A DNA stretch of 64,000 bases from assembly GCF_000429465.1 (NCBI RefSeq), contig NZ_AUBX01000009.1, positions 434,001 through 498,000 on the forward strand, given 5' to 3'. This document shows, in pieces, positions 55,517 to 64,000 of the stretch (position 1 is the first letter of the stretch; the number at the start of each line of letters is the position of its first letter). This DNA comes from Algoriphagus vanfongensis DSM 17529 (GTDB taxonomy: Bacteria; Bacteroidota; Bacteroidia; Cytophagales; Cyclobacteriaceae). The notes beneath the pieces are model-generated. The model had not been told where the DNA came from and searched no databases. It saw nothing but the letters and a program-made list of their open reading frames with translations. The position numbers and the translations under genes are program-made.

Positions 55517-56237
55517 GTCTGCCATATCACAGGAGCAATTTGAGGAAATCGAAAGGTACCTTTTGGGTGAAATGAATCCCGAAGAAAGAGTACAATTTGA
55601 AGGGAAGTTGGGTGCGGACACAAAGCTGCAAGAAGAGCTACTTATTCAACAGAAACTTCAGGCTGCGATCGAACTAGATGCTTGGAGAGAGTCTTTGGAT
55701 AAGCGTGCTAAAACCAGATCCTTAAGACCGATCTGGAAGTATGGCATTGCAGCTTCGATCATAGTTCTTCTTGGTTTTGCAGTATGGATTGGATTTCAAG
55801 AATCGACACCCGATACTTCGGATTTATACGCTGCCTACTTCTATCCCGATCCTGGATTACCGATTCCTATGAGCAGTACGGATACCTACCAGTTTGATGA
55901 GGGCATGGTTAGCTACAAAGAAGAAAAGTATGAGGACGCATTGGATCTTTGGAAGCAATTACTTGAAAATACTCCAACAGATACGGTCCTTTACTATTCC
56001 GCAATGGCCGAATTGAACCTTGGAAATGCCAAACTTGCAGCTCAAAAACTTGAGCAACTCATTGCAAACCCTTCCGGTGAGTTCTATTCCAAAAGCCTTT
56101 GGTATCGCAGTTTGATTTATCTCCACGAGGGAGATTTGAAAAACGCGCAAGCACTCCTTCAGCAGTTGCCCACGGACAATAGCAGGAGAAATGAACTATT
56201 GGCAAAAATTCAAGAACAACTCAAAGCTTCCGAATAA
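55506..56237 (+). CDS. Membrane TPR protein, likely anti-sigma factor
   Basis: A 243-residue protein with three parts. A cytosolic N-terminus (about 8-70) has the anti-sigma pattern FEEIERYLLGEMNPEERVQFEGKLG but without a zinc HxxxCxxC. One membrane helix follows at about 78-97. The periplasmic part has tandem TPR-like helices (FDEGMVSYKEEKYEDALDLWKQLLENTP, ELNLGNAKLAAQKLEQL). Overlap with the sigma gene (11 bases) and with the next start (TAATG) shows translational coupling. It is the natural candidate to hold the sigma factor at the membrane. Confidence 0.75.
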   Translation: MSDKSAISQEQFEEIERYLLGEMNPEERVQFEGKLGADTKLQEELLIQQKLQAAIELDAWRESLDKRAKTRSLRPIWKYGIAASIIVLLGFAVWIGFQESTPDTSDLYAAYFYPDPGLPIPMSSTDTYQFDEGMVSYKEEKYEDALDLWKQLLENTPTDTVLYYSAMAELNLGNAKLAAQKLEQLIANPSGEFYSKSLWYRSLIYLHEGDLKNAQALLQQLPTDNSRRNELLAKIQEQLKASE

Positions 56238-59200
56238 TGCCTCGCCAGTTGATTTGTTTGGGAATACTCTGCCTGCTTTTCAGTTTGGGGGCTACCAATG
56301 CCCTTGGCCAATTATATTTTTCTCAGGCAGCCGAAGCCCATCGAAATGGTGATTACTTGCCAGCTTTGCAAGCCAATAAAAAAGCAATAGAGCTTTTTCA
56401 AAATCAATCCAATCGAGATAGTCTAGTGTTGGCCTATGTCCAGCAAGGCAATATCCTGTGGGACTTTAAAGGCATCAAAGAGGCACTCGTATTGTTGGAC
56501 TCGGCTATGCTTCTGGCTGACTCATATCAGGTAGATCCCATTGTACATATATCAGCTTTGGATAAAAAAGCCCAGGTGCTTGTTCATGCTGGCTACTGGC
56601 AAGAAGCCAAAGAGACTTTTTCCAAAGCAGAAAATTTGATTCCTGCTCAAGCTGAACCCAATCAGATAATCGCCACTCTTTACAATAATATCTCATGGCT
56701 CAATCTCAATCTACAGCAGCTATCAAGAGCTTATGATTATGCCCAAAAGTCACTGACAATCCAGACTCAACTTTATGGTGAAAATGATCGCAAACTGATG
56801 GGAGTCTATCAGTCTCTCGGTCTGATAGCCAATGATATGGCAGATTTTGAAAATGCTGAGAACTACAGTCTCAAGCTTTTGGAAATCGCCAAGACCAATT
56901 TGGACTCTGATCATCCCACCATGGCTTTGGTACAAAATCAACTCGCTATCATCTACGAAGCGAGATTTCGATACAATGAAGCTCTCAAGCACATGCGAGA
57001 AATGACACGTATAGCAGAGATCAATTACAAGAAAAATGGCAACCCTAACTTTCTTGCGATTGCTTACAACAATCTTGGAAATCTCTACCACCAGCTTCAT
57101 GAGTATCCTTTGGCCGAACCCTATTTTCAAAAAGCACTGGACCTTCACAGTTACAATTATGGTACTCAGGATATTGGGATCATTCAGCCTATAGTTCACC
57201 TAGCCAGTACCAAAACATACCTGTCTAAATTTGAGGAAGCTGACTCTCTCTTTTTCAAAGCGTATCAGCTACAGGGAATTTTGGAAAAAGAAAACACAAG
57301 GGGTCTGGCAGATCTGGAAACTCAACTGGGGGATCTTTACAGTTTGCAGGAGAGGAGTGAAGAGGCAATTTCCTGGTATCGAAAATCATTGCAACACTAT
57401 GAAAACTCTGGGATAGAAAACCACTTCATGGTGCAGGAAACCAAAAGTTCATTGGCCACGGAGCTTTCCAAATCCGGTAAGACGGATAGCGCAATTGTAC
57501 TTCAAGAGGAGGTATTGGAGGCATATACGCGAGATTATCCTGATGCCAAAATCCAACTGGCTGTGAAGATCAACCAACTAAGTCGTTCCCTTTTTCGGTC
57601 ACATCAACTCCAAAAAGCCCAAGCTTATTCTGATAGTGCATTTGCTGTTTTAGTATCAAAAGAGATGTTGAAACAAGAAAATTGGGTAAAAGAACTTCCC
57701 CCAAGTAGTGCTGTTGCAGATCTTATTTTCCTGCGAATTGAGCTTTTGGAAGAGCTGAATATCCAGAGTCCTGCCGCTGCCACTCTTGAAGAAATTGTAT
57801 CCTTAGCTGATCAATACCGACTTCATTTTGAAAAAAGCATCATCGGTTTGAGATCTCAGTACTCTCTGATTGAGTTGGCAAAAAAGCAACGACAAATTCT
57901 CCAAAAGGGAATGCAAGCAGCATACGCATTGGCTCAAACTTATCATCAAGAGAAGTTTTTGCAAATAGCTTTTCAGTTTTCTGAAATTGAAAAAGGAGTG
58001 TTGCTCCGATTAGCTTCAAATAATTTGCTCGTAGATCATGCCAAATCAAGGATCAATCCAGTACTGGAAAAAGACAGACAATGGCGAGAAACTATCAGTC
58101 AAATCAATGCTTCCTATCTCAATAGTACTACTGAAAACGACTCTCTGCTCAATCTTTTGACCCAAAATCTAGATGATTATGCTAGTTTTCAGGACAGCTT
58201 GGTCCATGCAGACCCCAGTCAATGGAAGGCAAAATTTGATTTGAAGCCGTTTACCTTGGAAGAGATACGATCCAAACTTCTCGGCAAAGAATTAGCTCTG
58301 GTGGAATACTCTGTGACGGACAAAGAAATCTTTTCATTTGTACTTACTGAAACTGATTTTCAGGTCTTTAGAATAGAGAGAGAGGCCGTAATTTCTAATT
58401 TGAACAGCATTCAAGACCTCAGAATCTTGGATGCAAATGCTTTTAAAAAGTATTCCTATGGACTTTTCAGCATGTTGCTCAAGCCAATTCTCTCTCAAAT
58501 CCAAGGCAAGAACTTGCTGATCGTACCAGATCGAGAGTTATTTTCTTTGAACTTTGAGATTTTGCTCAGTGATCTAGAAGGAGAGCAATTTTCGGAATTC
58601 AATTACCTTCTAAAAGATTACGAGATTTCATATCTGCTATCCGCCTCCACAGCACCCCAGTTTTTTCCAAAAAATCAGAAAAGCAATCCTAATGGATTGT
58701 TTATGGCACCAGGCTTCACACAAAAAATGAAATGGACATCTGCTGATTCGACTGTGATTCCGATTCAAAATCAGTTGATTCGCCAGCCATTTTCGTTGCA
58801 GGCTGCACAGCACGCAATGGGACAGATGGGAGGGAAGCTCTATCAAGAGACAGAAGCTCAAGAATCATCATTTAAAGATTTTGCGAGTGATTTTGGAATC
58901 ATCCACTTGGCTACACATGGGGAGGTGGACAATCAATTCCCCATGCAATCCCGCCTATTTATGGCTATTCCTCAACTTTTGGATAGCAATGCTACAGACG
59001 ATGGGATCATTCATGCCTTTGAGGTGTATGGGATGCAGCTCCAAGCCGAGTTGGCAGTTTTATCAGCTTGCAATACCGGAGTTGGCAAATTTCAAGAAGG
59101 GGAAGGAGTCGTTTCTCTTGCTCATAGTTTTCTTTATGCAGGTTCTTCATCTGTGCTGATGAGTCTGTGGGGAGTAGATGAAAAAAGTAGTGCTGAAATC

Positions 59201-59446
59201 TTGCAAGAGTTTTACAAGCAACTTTCCGAAGGAAAATCAAAATCCTCCGCTTTAAGGCTAGCCAAATTGAAATTTTTAGCTACTGCCCCCGAAGAACTGG
59301 CTCATCCTTATTATTGGGCAGGATTAGGCCTCATCGGAGATCCTAGCCCGATCACAAACCAACAGACAATCTGGGGCTTTTGGTGTATTGGCTTTGTACT
59401 TTTGCTTGGTTTACTGCTATTTTTCATCAGAAGAAATAAGCTCTAA
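56237..59446 (+). CDS. TPR-CHAT protease-like protein, periplasmic with C-terminal anchor
   Basis: A 1069-residue protein. A signal peptide (about 1-24) is followed by many TPR units (about 28-470) and a helical region. The C-terminal CHAT domain (about 690-1035) carries the catalytic pair H894 (HLATHGEVD) and C945 (SACNTG), both intact. A membrane helix (about 1042-1062) and a positive tail (RRNKL) end it. CHAT domains are caspase/separase-like cysteine proteases. The layout puts the protease in the periplasm beside the TPR part of the anti-sigma-like protein, so regulated cleavage of that protein is a testable idea. The gene end overlaps the convergent MocA-like gene by four bases. Confidence 0.85.
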   Translation: MPRQLICLGILCLLFSLGATNALGQLYFSQAAEAHRNGDYLPALQANKKAIELFQNQSNRDSLVLAYVQQGNILWDFKGIKEALVLLDSAMLLADSYQVDPIVHISALDKKAQVLVHAGYWQEAKETFSKAENLIPAQAEPNQIIATLYNNISWLNLNLQQLSRAYDYAQKSLTIQTQLYGENDRKLMGVYQSLGLIANDMADFENAENYSLKLLEIAKTNLDSDHPTMALVQNQLAIIYEARFRYNEALKHMREMTRIAEINYKKNGNPNFLAIAYNNLGNLYHQLHEYPLAEPYFQKALDLHSYNYGTQDIGIIQPIVHLASTKTYLSKFEEADSLFFKAYQLQGILEKENTRGLADLETQLGDLYSLQERSEEAISWYRKSLQHYENSGIENHFMVQETKSSLATELSKSGKTDSAIVLQEEVLEAYTRDYPDAKIQLAVKINQLSRSLFRSHQLQKAQAYSDSAFAVLVSKEMLKQENWVKELPPSSAVADLIFLRIELLEELNIQSPAAATLEEIVSLADQYRLHFEKSIIGLRSQYSLIELAKKQRQILQKGMQAAYALAQTYHQEKFLQIAFQFSEIEKGVLLRLASNNLLVDHAKSRINPVLEKDRQWRETISQINASYLNSTTENDSLLNLLTQNLDDYASFQDSLVHADPSQWKAKFDLKPFTLEEIRSKLLGKELALVEYSVTDKEIFSFVLTETDFQVFRIEREAVISNLNSIQDLRILDANAFKKYSYGLFSMLLKPILSQIQGKNLLIVPDRELFSLNFEILLSDLEGEQFSEFNYLLKDYEISYLLSASTAPQFFPKNQKSNPNGLFMAPGFTQKMKWTSADSTVIPIQNQLIRQPFSLQAAQHAMGQMGGKLYQETEAQESSFKDFASDFGIIHLATHGEVDNQFPMQSRLFMAIPQLLDSNATDDGIIHAFEVYGMQLQAELAVLSACNTGVGKFQEGEGVVSLAHSFLYAGSSSVLMSLWGVDEKSSAEILQEFYKQLSEGKSKSSALRLAKLKFLATAPEELAHPYYWAGLGLIGDPSPITNQQTIWGFWCIGFVLLLGLLLFFIRRNKL

Positions 59447-60042
59447 GCCTCTGAATCATAGTTTTTCAAAAATTCCTCCACATCATGTGGAGTATCCAGA
59501 TCTATTTTACCAAGAGGAAAATCGATAAACGCTACATCTTCGGAGTGCTTGCGAATGAGATTTTTGGCTCCTTCATGCCCATGCAAGGCAAGCAATTCCT
59601 CAAAATACTTTTTGCCAAAAAGAGCTGGTACTCCCAAAGTCCCAGAGTAAGACGAAGCAATGATTCCTTGTAATGTTTGACTTTGTTTTTGGATCAGCCG
59701 AATGAGCAATTCTTCATCGACAAAAGGTTGATCACAAAGCATCAAAATCACCTGATCGATGAACTCTTTTTCAATCAAAAACCGGAGGCCAGCTACAATA
59801 CTTGAGCCCATCCCATCTTTCCATTCAGAATTGATTACAATGGAAGAGACCTCACTTTTAATAGACTTTTGGATCAACTCAGCATTTGCTCCCAAAACAA
59901 CGACAGTTCGATTTGCGGCTATTTTCTGTGCTGCCTTTATGGATCGATCAATTAGTTTTTCACCTTGAATTTCAAGTAATTGCTTCGCCTCTCCTAATCT
60001 GGAAGATGAACCTGCCGCCAAAATAATCACACCTGTTTTCAT
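59443..60042 (-). CDS. NTP transferase of the MobA/MocA type (molybdopterin cytidylyltransferase-like)
   Basis: A 199-residue nucleotidyltransferase fold: ILAAGSSSRLGEAKQLL at about 6-22 and the metal site LCDQPFV near residue 100. It lies immediately after the XdhC-like gene, overlapping it by four bases. In this pair it probably adds CMP to the molybdenum cofactor for xanthine-dehydrogenase-family enzymes such as iorAB. Confidence 0.85.
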   Translation of the reverse strand: MKTGVIILAAGSSSRLGEAKQLLEIQGEKLIDRSIKAAQKIAANRTVVVLGANAELIQKSIKSEVSSIVINSEWKDGMGSSIVAGLRFLIEKEFIDQVILMLCDQPFVDEELLIRLIQKQSQTLQGIIASSYSGTLGVPALFGKKYFEELLALHGHEGAKNLIRKHSEDVAFIDFPLGKIDLDTPHDVEEFLKNYDSEA

Positions 60043-61157
60043 TGCCCCTTTTCGTGGATAGGTCCTGATTTGTCTCTCAAAAAAATAGGAGTCTTTTGAT
60101 TCATCACTGACTTGATTTCAGCCAGTACAGAAAGGGCAATCTCCTCTGAAGTTTCTGCTCCAATCTCTAATCCAACCGGAGCAAACAGTGAATCAAGATT
60201 CACTTGAATACCTTTGGAATCGAGTCGTTCTATGAGTTTCTCGGTTTTCTTTTTGGGACCTAAAATCCCAATATAGGAAAGGTCTCTAGACACCAATTCC
60301 TCCAACACGATGGCTTCGTATTCAAAATTATGAGTCATTAGCAAAGCAACGGTATTGGAATCGGTTGCCAATTGCTTCCTGACCTCCTCAGCTGATCCTT
60401 GGATGATCTCCTTGGCATTCGGAAACCTAGCTTGCGTTGCCAAATTCTTTCGTCCATCGATAAGCACCAATTCACAACCTAAAAGATCGGCCATTTTTGC
60501 CAAGGGGATAGTGTCATTACCCGCGCCAAAAAGTAAGATCCGAATTGCTGGTCGGATCAACTCAAAGAAGACAGACACATGCTCCAAATCCGAAAATGTC
60601 TTGATTTGAGACTGAGAATAAGTGAAGCCTTCGATCTCATGCTTCAATAGAAGCCAAAGTTGAGGATTTATAGTCGAGGTCAGTCCAAATGCCTGATTTC
60701 CCTTTTTCAGATAAACAGTCCCAACTTGCTCGGACTTGGATTTTGGAATGGAAAAAATAGTGACCAACAAGCAATTCATCCGGTCTTTCAAAGCCTCTTG
60801 AATCAATTCAACGGGGTTTTCCGGATTCTCAAAATCAATGGGCTCTATCAACACGTAAATGATCCCATTACAACCCAAACCCACTCCAAATTTTTGATCA
60901 TCCTCATCAGTCGTATCGTACGTGACGAGCATGGATTTTTGTTGGAAAATGACCGCTTGTGCTTTTCTTAAGGCATCTCCTTCCAAACAGCCACCACTAA
61001 TAGCTCCTGTGAGATGGCCTTCTTCTGTCACAAGCATTCGTGCACCGGGTCTTCGGTAGGAGGAGCCCTGTACTTGTACTACCGTAGCCAGAGCCACTTT
61101 TCTGCCTTCTGATTTTGCCTGCTGGTAAGATTTTATGATCTGCTGGAGTTCTTTCAT
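60039..61157 (-). CDS. XdhC/CoxI-family molybdenum cofactor insertion protein
   Basis: A 372-residue protein with the N-terminal XdhC/CoxI domain (ARMLVTEEGHLTGAISGGCLEGDALR) and a C-terminal Rossmann-like domain (ILLFGAGNDTIPLAKMADLLGCELVLIDGR). XdhC proteins bind the molybdenum cofactor and help load it, sulfurated, into hydroxylases. The target is most likely the IorA/IorB enzyme 11 kb away. Confidence 0.88.
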   Translation of the reverse strand: MKELQQIIKSYQQAKSEGRKVALATVVQVQGSSYRRPGARMLVTEEGHLTGAISGGCLEGDALRKAQAVIFQQKSMLVTYDTTDEDDQKFGVGLGCNGIIYVLIEPIDFENPENPVELIQEALKDRMNCLLVTIFSIPKSKSEQVGTVYLKKGNQAFGLTSTINPQLWLLLKHEIEGFTYSQSQIKTFSDLEHVSVFFELIRPAIRILLFGAGNDTIPLAKMADLLGCELVLIDGRKNLATQARFPNAKEIIQGSAEEVRKQLATDSNTVALLMTHNFEYEAIVLEELVSRDLSYIGILGPKKKTEKLIERLDSKGIQVNLDSLFAPVGLEIGAETSEEIALSVLAEIKSVMNQKTPIFLRDKSGPIHEKGQ

Positions 61158-61294
61158 CTTTGATTTACTAGTCGGAAGTATGGAGAATCAACACTATTTT
61201 CCAAACTCTCTATCAAACATAGACTTTTCGGGTGGATCCAATTTACACAATTCAAACAATCAGCCCATCCTCACCTTGATCGGCCCGGATTTCT

Positions 61295-62050
61295 CTATTT
61301 GAATAAAATAATGATCGCACCAAGCGCTGTCAAGATCAGGATCATTTTTCTGAAAAAGTCTTCATTGATCATTTTGACGATTTTGATTCCCAGGATAAAG
61401 CCTAATACAATTCCCGGGATTAATTTGACATCCAAGAGCAAGGTCTCTGTGGAGATAGTCTCCCAAACGAAAAAATGAAAGGGTAACTTGAAGACATTGA
61501 TAATGAGAAAAAGCCAAGCAGCAGTACCAATAAAATGATTCTTGGGCAGTCTCATTGCCAGAAAATAAATATTTGAGATCGGTCCGGCAAGATTGCCTAC
61601 CATAGTTGTAAATCCTGCCAAAGTACCGACACCGCTGGCAAAGGCCCAGTGAGTAGGGACATTCTTGACTTTCTTTTGATCCCACCAAACGATAAAAATC
61701 ACAGTCAGAAATATGATGATCGCCATGCAAATCTTGAATGTTTGCTCCGGCAAATCTATTCCTACCAAACTTCCCAAAATAATTCCCAGAATCATCCATG
61801 GAAGAAATTTGGCTACATATTTCCACTGCGTGTGTCTGTTGTAATAGATCACAGCAAAAATGTCTGCTATCACCAATAAAGGCAAAACGATCCCGGTAGA
61901 CTGCTTAGCTTCAAAAGCGATCGCCATAAAAGTCACATTGATGATCGCTATGCCTTTGATCCCTGCTTTGGACATCCCAATCACAAAAGCCGCTAAAAAA
62001 CTTAGAATCCAAGAACCTGTACTGATTTCTGAGGCGATGGATAAAAACAT
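61295..62050 (-). CDS. TauE/SafE-family transporter
   Basis: A 251-residue membrane protein with about eight helices, read from the ATG at 62050; an upstream start at 62092 would add 14 soluble residues. The SKAGIKG and GNLAGPISNIYFLAMRLPKNHFIGT segments are typical of the sulfite exporter TauE/SafE family. Substrates include sulfite, sulfoacetate and other organic anions; this one cannot be told from sequence. It follows no obvious sulfur genes. Confidence 0.85.
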   Translation of the reverse strand: MFLSIASEISTGSWILSFLAAFVIGMSKAGIKGIAIINVTFMAIAFEAKQSTGIVLPLLVIADIFAVIYYNRHTQWKYVAKFLPWMILGIILGSLVGIDLPEQTFKICMAIIIFLTVIFIVWWDQKKVKNVPTHWAFASGVGTLAGFTTMVGNLAGPISNIYFLAMRLPKNHFIGTAAWLFLIINVFKLPFHFFVWETISTETLLLDVKLIPGIVLGFILGIKIVKMINEDFFRKMILILTALGAIIILFK

Positions 62051-62132
62051 AGGCACTTCAAAGATTGGGGTAAAAGTATGACGAAGCCCCAAACATATAA
62101 AATTCCATTTTAATAGGAAGCTGAGTTCCTAC

Positions 62133-63395
62133 TCAACCTAGCTGACTGACTTCATCTGGTCTCTTGAAAGAATACCAAATAGAAATCAAAAGCGAGAGCC
62201 CGAAGTATCCAAACAATACGGCACTAACGCCAGAAATATGCACTTCCAAGCCAAACCAACCTCCCTGTGTGACGATTAGATATACTCCAAAAGTTGTTTT
62301 GAGAAGTTCCCAAGCCCAGGCGTTTGGATTTCTATCCATCAGCTCGGTCAATGCGTAGACCGAAAGAAAGATAAAACCACCGTAAAGAAAAATCCCAGGT
62401 ATTCCAATATCGGCTAGATTTCCAAACAAATAGCTTAAGAAAAGCAGCAAAACCAACAGTTGAACAAAACTCCAAATCATCAAAGCTTTACTGAGATTTG
62501 GATTGTATTTTTGAAAATGATAGACATCTTGGATTTTCTTCACGGGATAGTTTTCGGCCACGTCCTCAGGTCGCCAGCCTAAGGGCATAAACCAGATTTT
62601 GAGTTTATCAGACCAGCTTTTTGCTCTCCAAGCATCCTGAATCAACAGCCATAAATGCATAAAATTGATTTTGATAGGATTCCAGGTCTCCACAGGTCGA
62701 GTCACCCCATAGACAGCAGGTATATCTGCTCTTTCCTCTTGATAGGTTCCAAACCAGCGATCCCAAAAAATAAAAATCTGACCGTAGTTTTTGTCCAGAT
62801 ACTCAGGATTGATCGCATGATGTACCCGGTGATGGGAGGGAGTCACGATGATCTTTTCCAAAAAACCCATCTTATTGATATGTCTGGTATGATACCAAAA
62901 CTGGGCAAATAAATGCAATGGAGCGACGACGATGATTACCTCAGGCGGAACTCCCAAAATGGCAGCTGGAATCAAGAAAACAGCAAAAATTTTGACGATT
63001 CCTGAAATACTTTGCCTTAGGGCGCAAGCTAGATTAAACTCTTCCGAACTGTGATGTATGATGTGATTGTTCCAGAAAATATTGTATTCGTGGGCGATTC
63101 TATGTGTCCAATATCCTGCGAAATCCAAGGCTAAAAAGGCTATTAGATATACCAGCCACGTAGCTTTGATTTCAAAAAATCCCAACTGTCCATAAAGCCA
63201 TTCGTAGGAGATCACGACCAGAGAAAGTCCCAATACATCCTTGGTGACATTGGTCATACCCGAGGTCAAGCTGGAAATCATATCCGGCATGGGTACTGTA
63301 TCGTTATTTTTCCAGATTCCCCAGAGTTTTTCAAACATCACCAGCACAAAGAAGGCCGGCATGGCTATCAACAATATTTCACCGTAAGTCTGCAT
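62133..63395 (-). CDS. Sterol desaturase/fatty acid hydroxylase-family protein
   Basis: A 420-residue inner-membrane diiron enzyme with the histidine boxes HRIAHEYN, HIIHHSSEEFN and HRVHHAIN of the fatty acid hydroxylase superfamily, plus extra C-terminal helices. Related Bacteroidota enzymes hydroxylate ether lipids, carotenoids or fatty acids; substrate unknown. Confidence 0.88.
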   Translation of the reverse strand: MQTYGEILLIAMPAFFVLVMFEKLWGIWKNNDTVPMPDMISSLTSGMTNVTKDVLGLSLVVISYEWLYGQLGFFEIKATWLVYLIAFLALDFAGYWTHRIAHEYNIFWNNHIIHHSSEEFNLACALRQSISGIVKIFAVFLIPAAILGVPPEVIIVVAPLHLFAQFWYHTRHINKMGFLEKIIVTPSHHRVHHAINPEYLDKNYGQIFIFWDRWFGTYQEERADIPAVYGVTRPVETWNPIKINFMHLWLLIQDAWRAKSWSDKLKIWFMPLGWRPEDVAENYPVKKIQDVYHFQKYNPNLSKALMIWSFVQLLVLLLFLSYLFGNLADIGIPGIFLYGGFIFLSVYALTELMDRNPNAWAWELLKTTFGVYLIVTQGGWFGLEVHISGVSAVLFGYFGLSLLISIWYSFKRPDEVSQLG

Positions 63396-63499
63396 TTTGG
63401 GTTTATAGGAATCTTACCACTAAACCTATGAAAAAAGTAAGTGGATTTCAAAAGACTTATCCCGCAATTGCCCTAATTGTCCCTCGGACTTTACTTCTT

Positions 63500-64000
63500 T
63501 TATCCTAAGTCAAATTCGCCGCTATAGGAGGCTCCAATCGGTAATTTGATATCTTGAATATAAACTTCCCGTGAGTTATGCGCCGTGACTTGATCTTTTC
63601 GAATGATAAATGATTTGTGGATTCTTGCAAAGTCGGTGTTTAGCTGAGTTTGCATGTTTTTCATGGTCATCCTAGTCACCACCGCTTTCCCTTCACTAAG
63701 ATGGATTCTCAAGTAGTCGGCCATAGCTTCTATGTATTGGATGTTTTCAAGCGCGATTCTGACTTGGTTAGAGTCCACTCGTACCCAAATGGATGCAGTA
63801 TCCTTCCGCACTTGAGTCTTATGCAGCCTTTGTGCTTTTTCAATTGCTTTCTGAAATCGTGCAAAATCAAATGGCTTCAGCAAGTAATCCACCGCATCCA
63901 GTTCAAATCCTTGCATCGCAAAATCTGAAAAAGCAGTAGTGAAAATCAAAAGTTTATTTTTCCCAAAAAGCTGGTAAAACTCAATACCGGATAGCATCGG
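63500..64000 (-). CDS. LytTR response regulator, N-terminus outside window
   Basis: The frame is open to the end of the window. The visible part holds the end of a receiver domain (P-M-LSGIEFYQLFG, TTAFSDFAMQGFELDAVDYLLKPFD with the conserved Lys) and a complete LytTR DNA-binding domain (IWVRVDSNQVRIALENIQYIEAMADYLRI; ARIHKSFIIRKDQV). The phosphorylated Asp lies beyond the edge. The histidine kinase partner is probably upstream, outside the window. Confidence 0.88.
   Translation of the reverse strand, partial: PMLSGIEFYQLFGKNKLLIFTTAFSDFAMQGFELDAVDYLLKPFDFARFQKAIEKAQRLHKTQVRKDTASIWVRVDSNQVRIALENIQYIEAMADYLRIHLSEGKAVVTRMTMKNMQTQLNTDFARIHKSFIIRKDQVTAHNSREVYIQDIKLPIGASYSGEFDLG

Noticed and set aside
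61362..61826. A 154-codon minus-strand frame within the TauE/SafE gene.
   Set aside because: Same-strand shadow in another frame; the transporter frame has the membrane helices and family motifs.

Overview
The window is chromosomal DNA of a Bacteroidota bacterium, most likely order Cytophagales (an Algoriphagus/Cyclobacteriaceae-like organism). The evidence is a gldC gliding gene, N-acylornithine-type arginine genes, TonB receptors with carboxypeptidase-regulatory-like N-domains, several Bacteroidota-restricted families (DUF3098, DUF2911, DUF6134, a bacteroidetes VLRF1-type release factor), promoters of the TTTG/TAnnTTTG type and a general lack of Shine-Dalgarno sequences. I see no insertion sequence, prophage, CRISPR array or rRNA. 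Genus level is inference.

Layout. 1-2.1 kb: end of a DUF6134 gene, gapA, and two identical tRNA-Glu genes behind a canonical promoter. 2.2-10 kb: a lipoprotein combining a propeller, HEAT repeats and cytochrome c; an SGNH-like lipoprotein that has lost its catalytic serine; and a TonB receptor. 10.3-15.6 kb (minus): a tight housekeeping run pdeM-ftsX-DUF3098-truB-ribF-scoA-scoB-gldC. 15.7-18.4 kb (minus): a SAM-I riboswitch controlling metY-metX. 18.4-20 kb: a SulP transporter. 20.1-28.9 kb (minus): a complete arginine operon, GNAT-argG-argC-argD-argF'-argB-argE-argH, preceded by an arginine-rich leader peptide that looks like an attenuator.

28.9-37 kb: an exported PLP enzyme, a 51-residue zinc-ribbon membrane protein, a DsbA/FrnE protein, a TonB receptor with a DUF4374-like lipoprotein, an SMP-30 protein and a PD40 propeller protein. 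37.4-45.6 kb: DUF2752 and TM2 proteins, a VLRF1-type release factor candidate, a HEAT protein, HrpB, DUF2911, a Gfo/Idh/MocA oxidoreductase and an MBL hydrolase. 45.8-48.5 kb: a two-subunit molybdenum hydroxylase (IorA/IorB type). 48.5-52.2 kb: glutaminyl-tRNA synthetase with an extra C-terminal domain, a small unknown protein and a cysteine desulfurase. 52.3-59.4 kb: a large unknown lipoprotein followed by a translationally coupled ECF sigma factor, membrane TPR protein and TPR-CHAT protease-like protein. 59.4-64 kb (minus): MobA/MocA-like and XdhC-like molybdoenzyme maturation genes, a TauE/SafE transporter, a sterol-desaturase-family enzyme and the end of a LytTR response regulator.

The best candidates for new biology are the sigma/TPR/CHAT module at 54.9-59.4 kb and the arginine leader with its probable N-succinyl arginine pathway. 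Further candidates are the VLRF1-type release factor, the nucleophile-less SGNH lipoprotein and the C-terminal domain on GlnRS.
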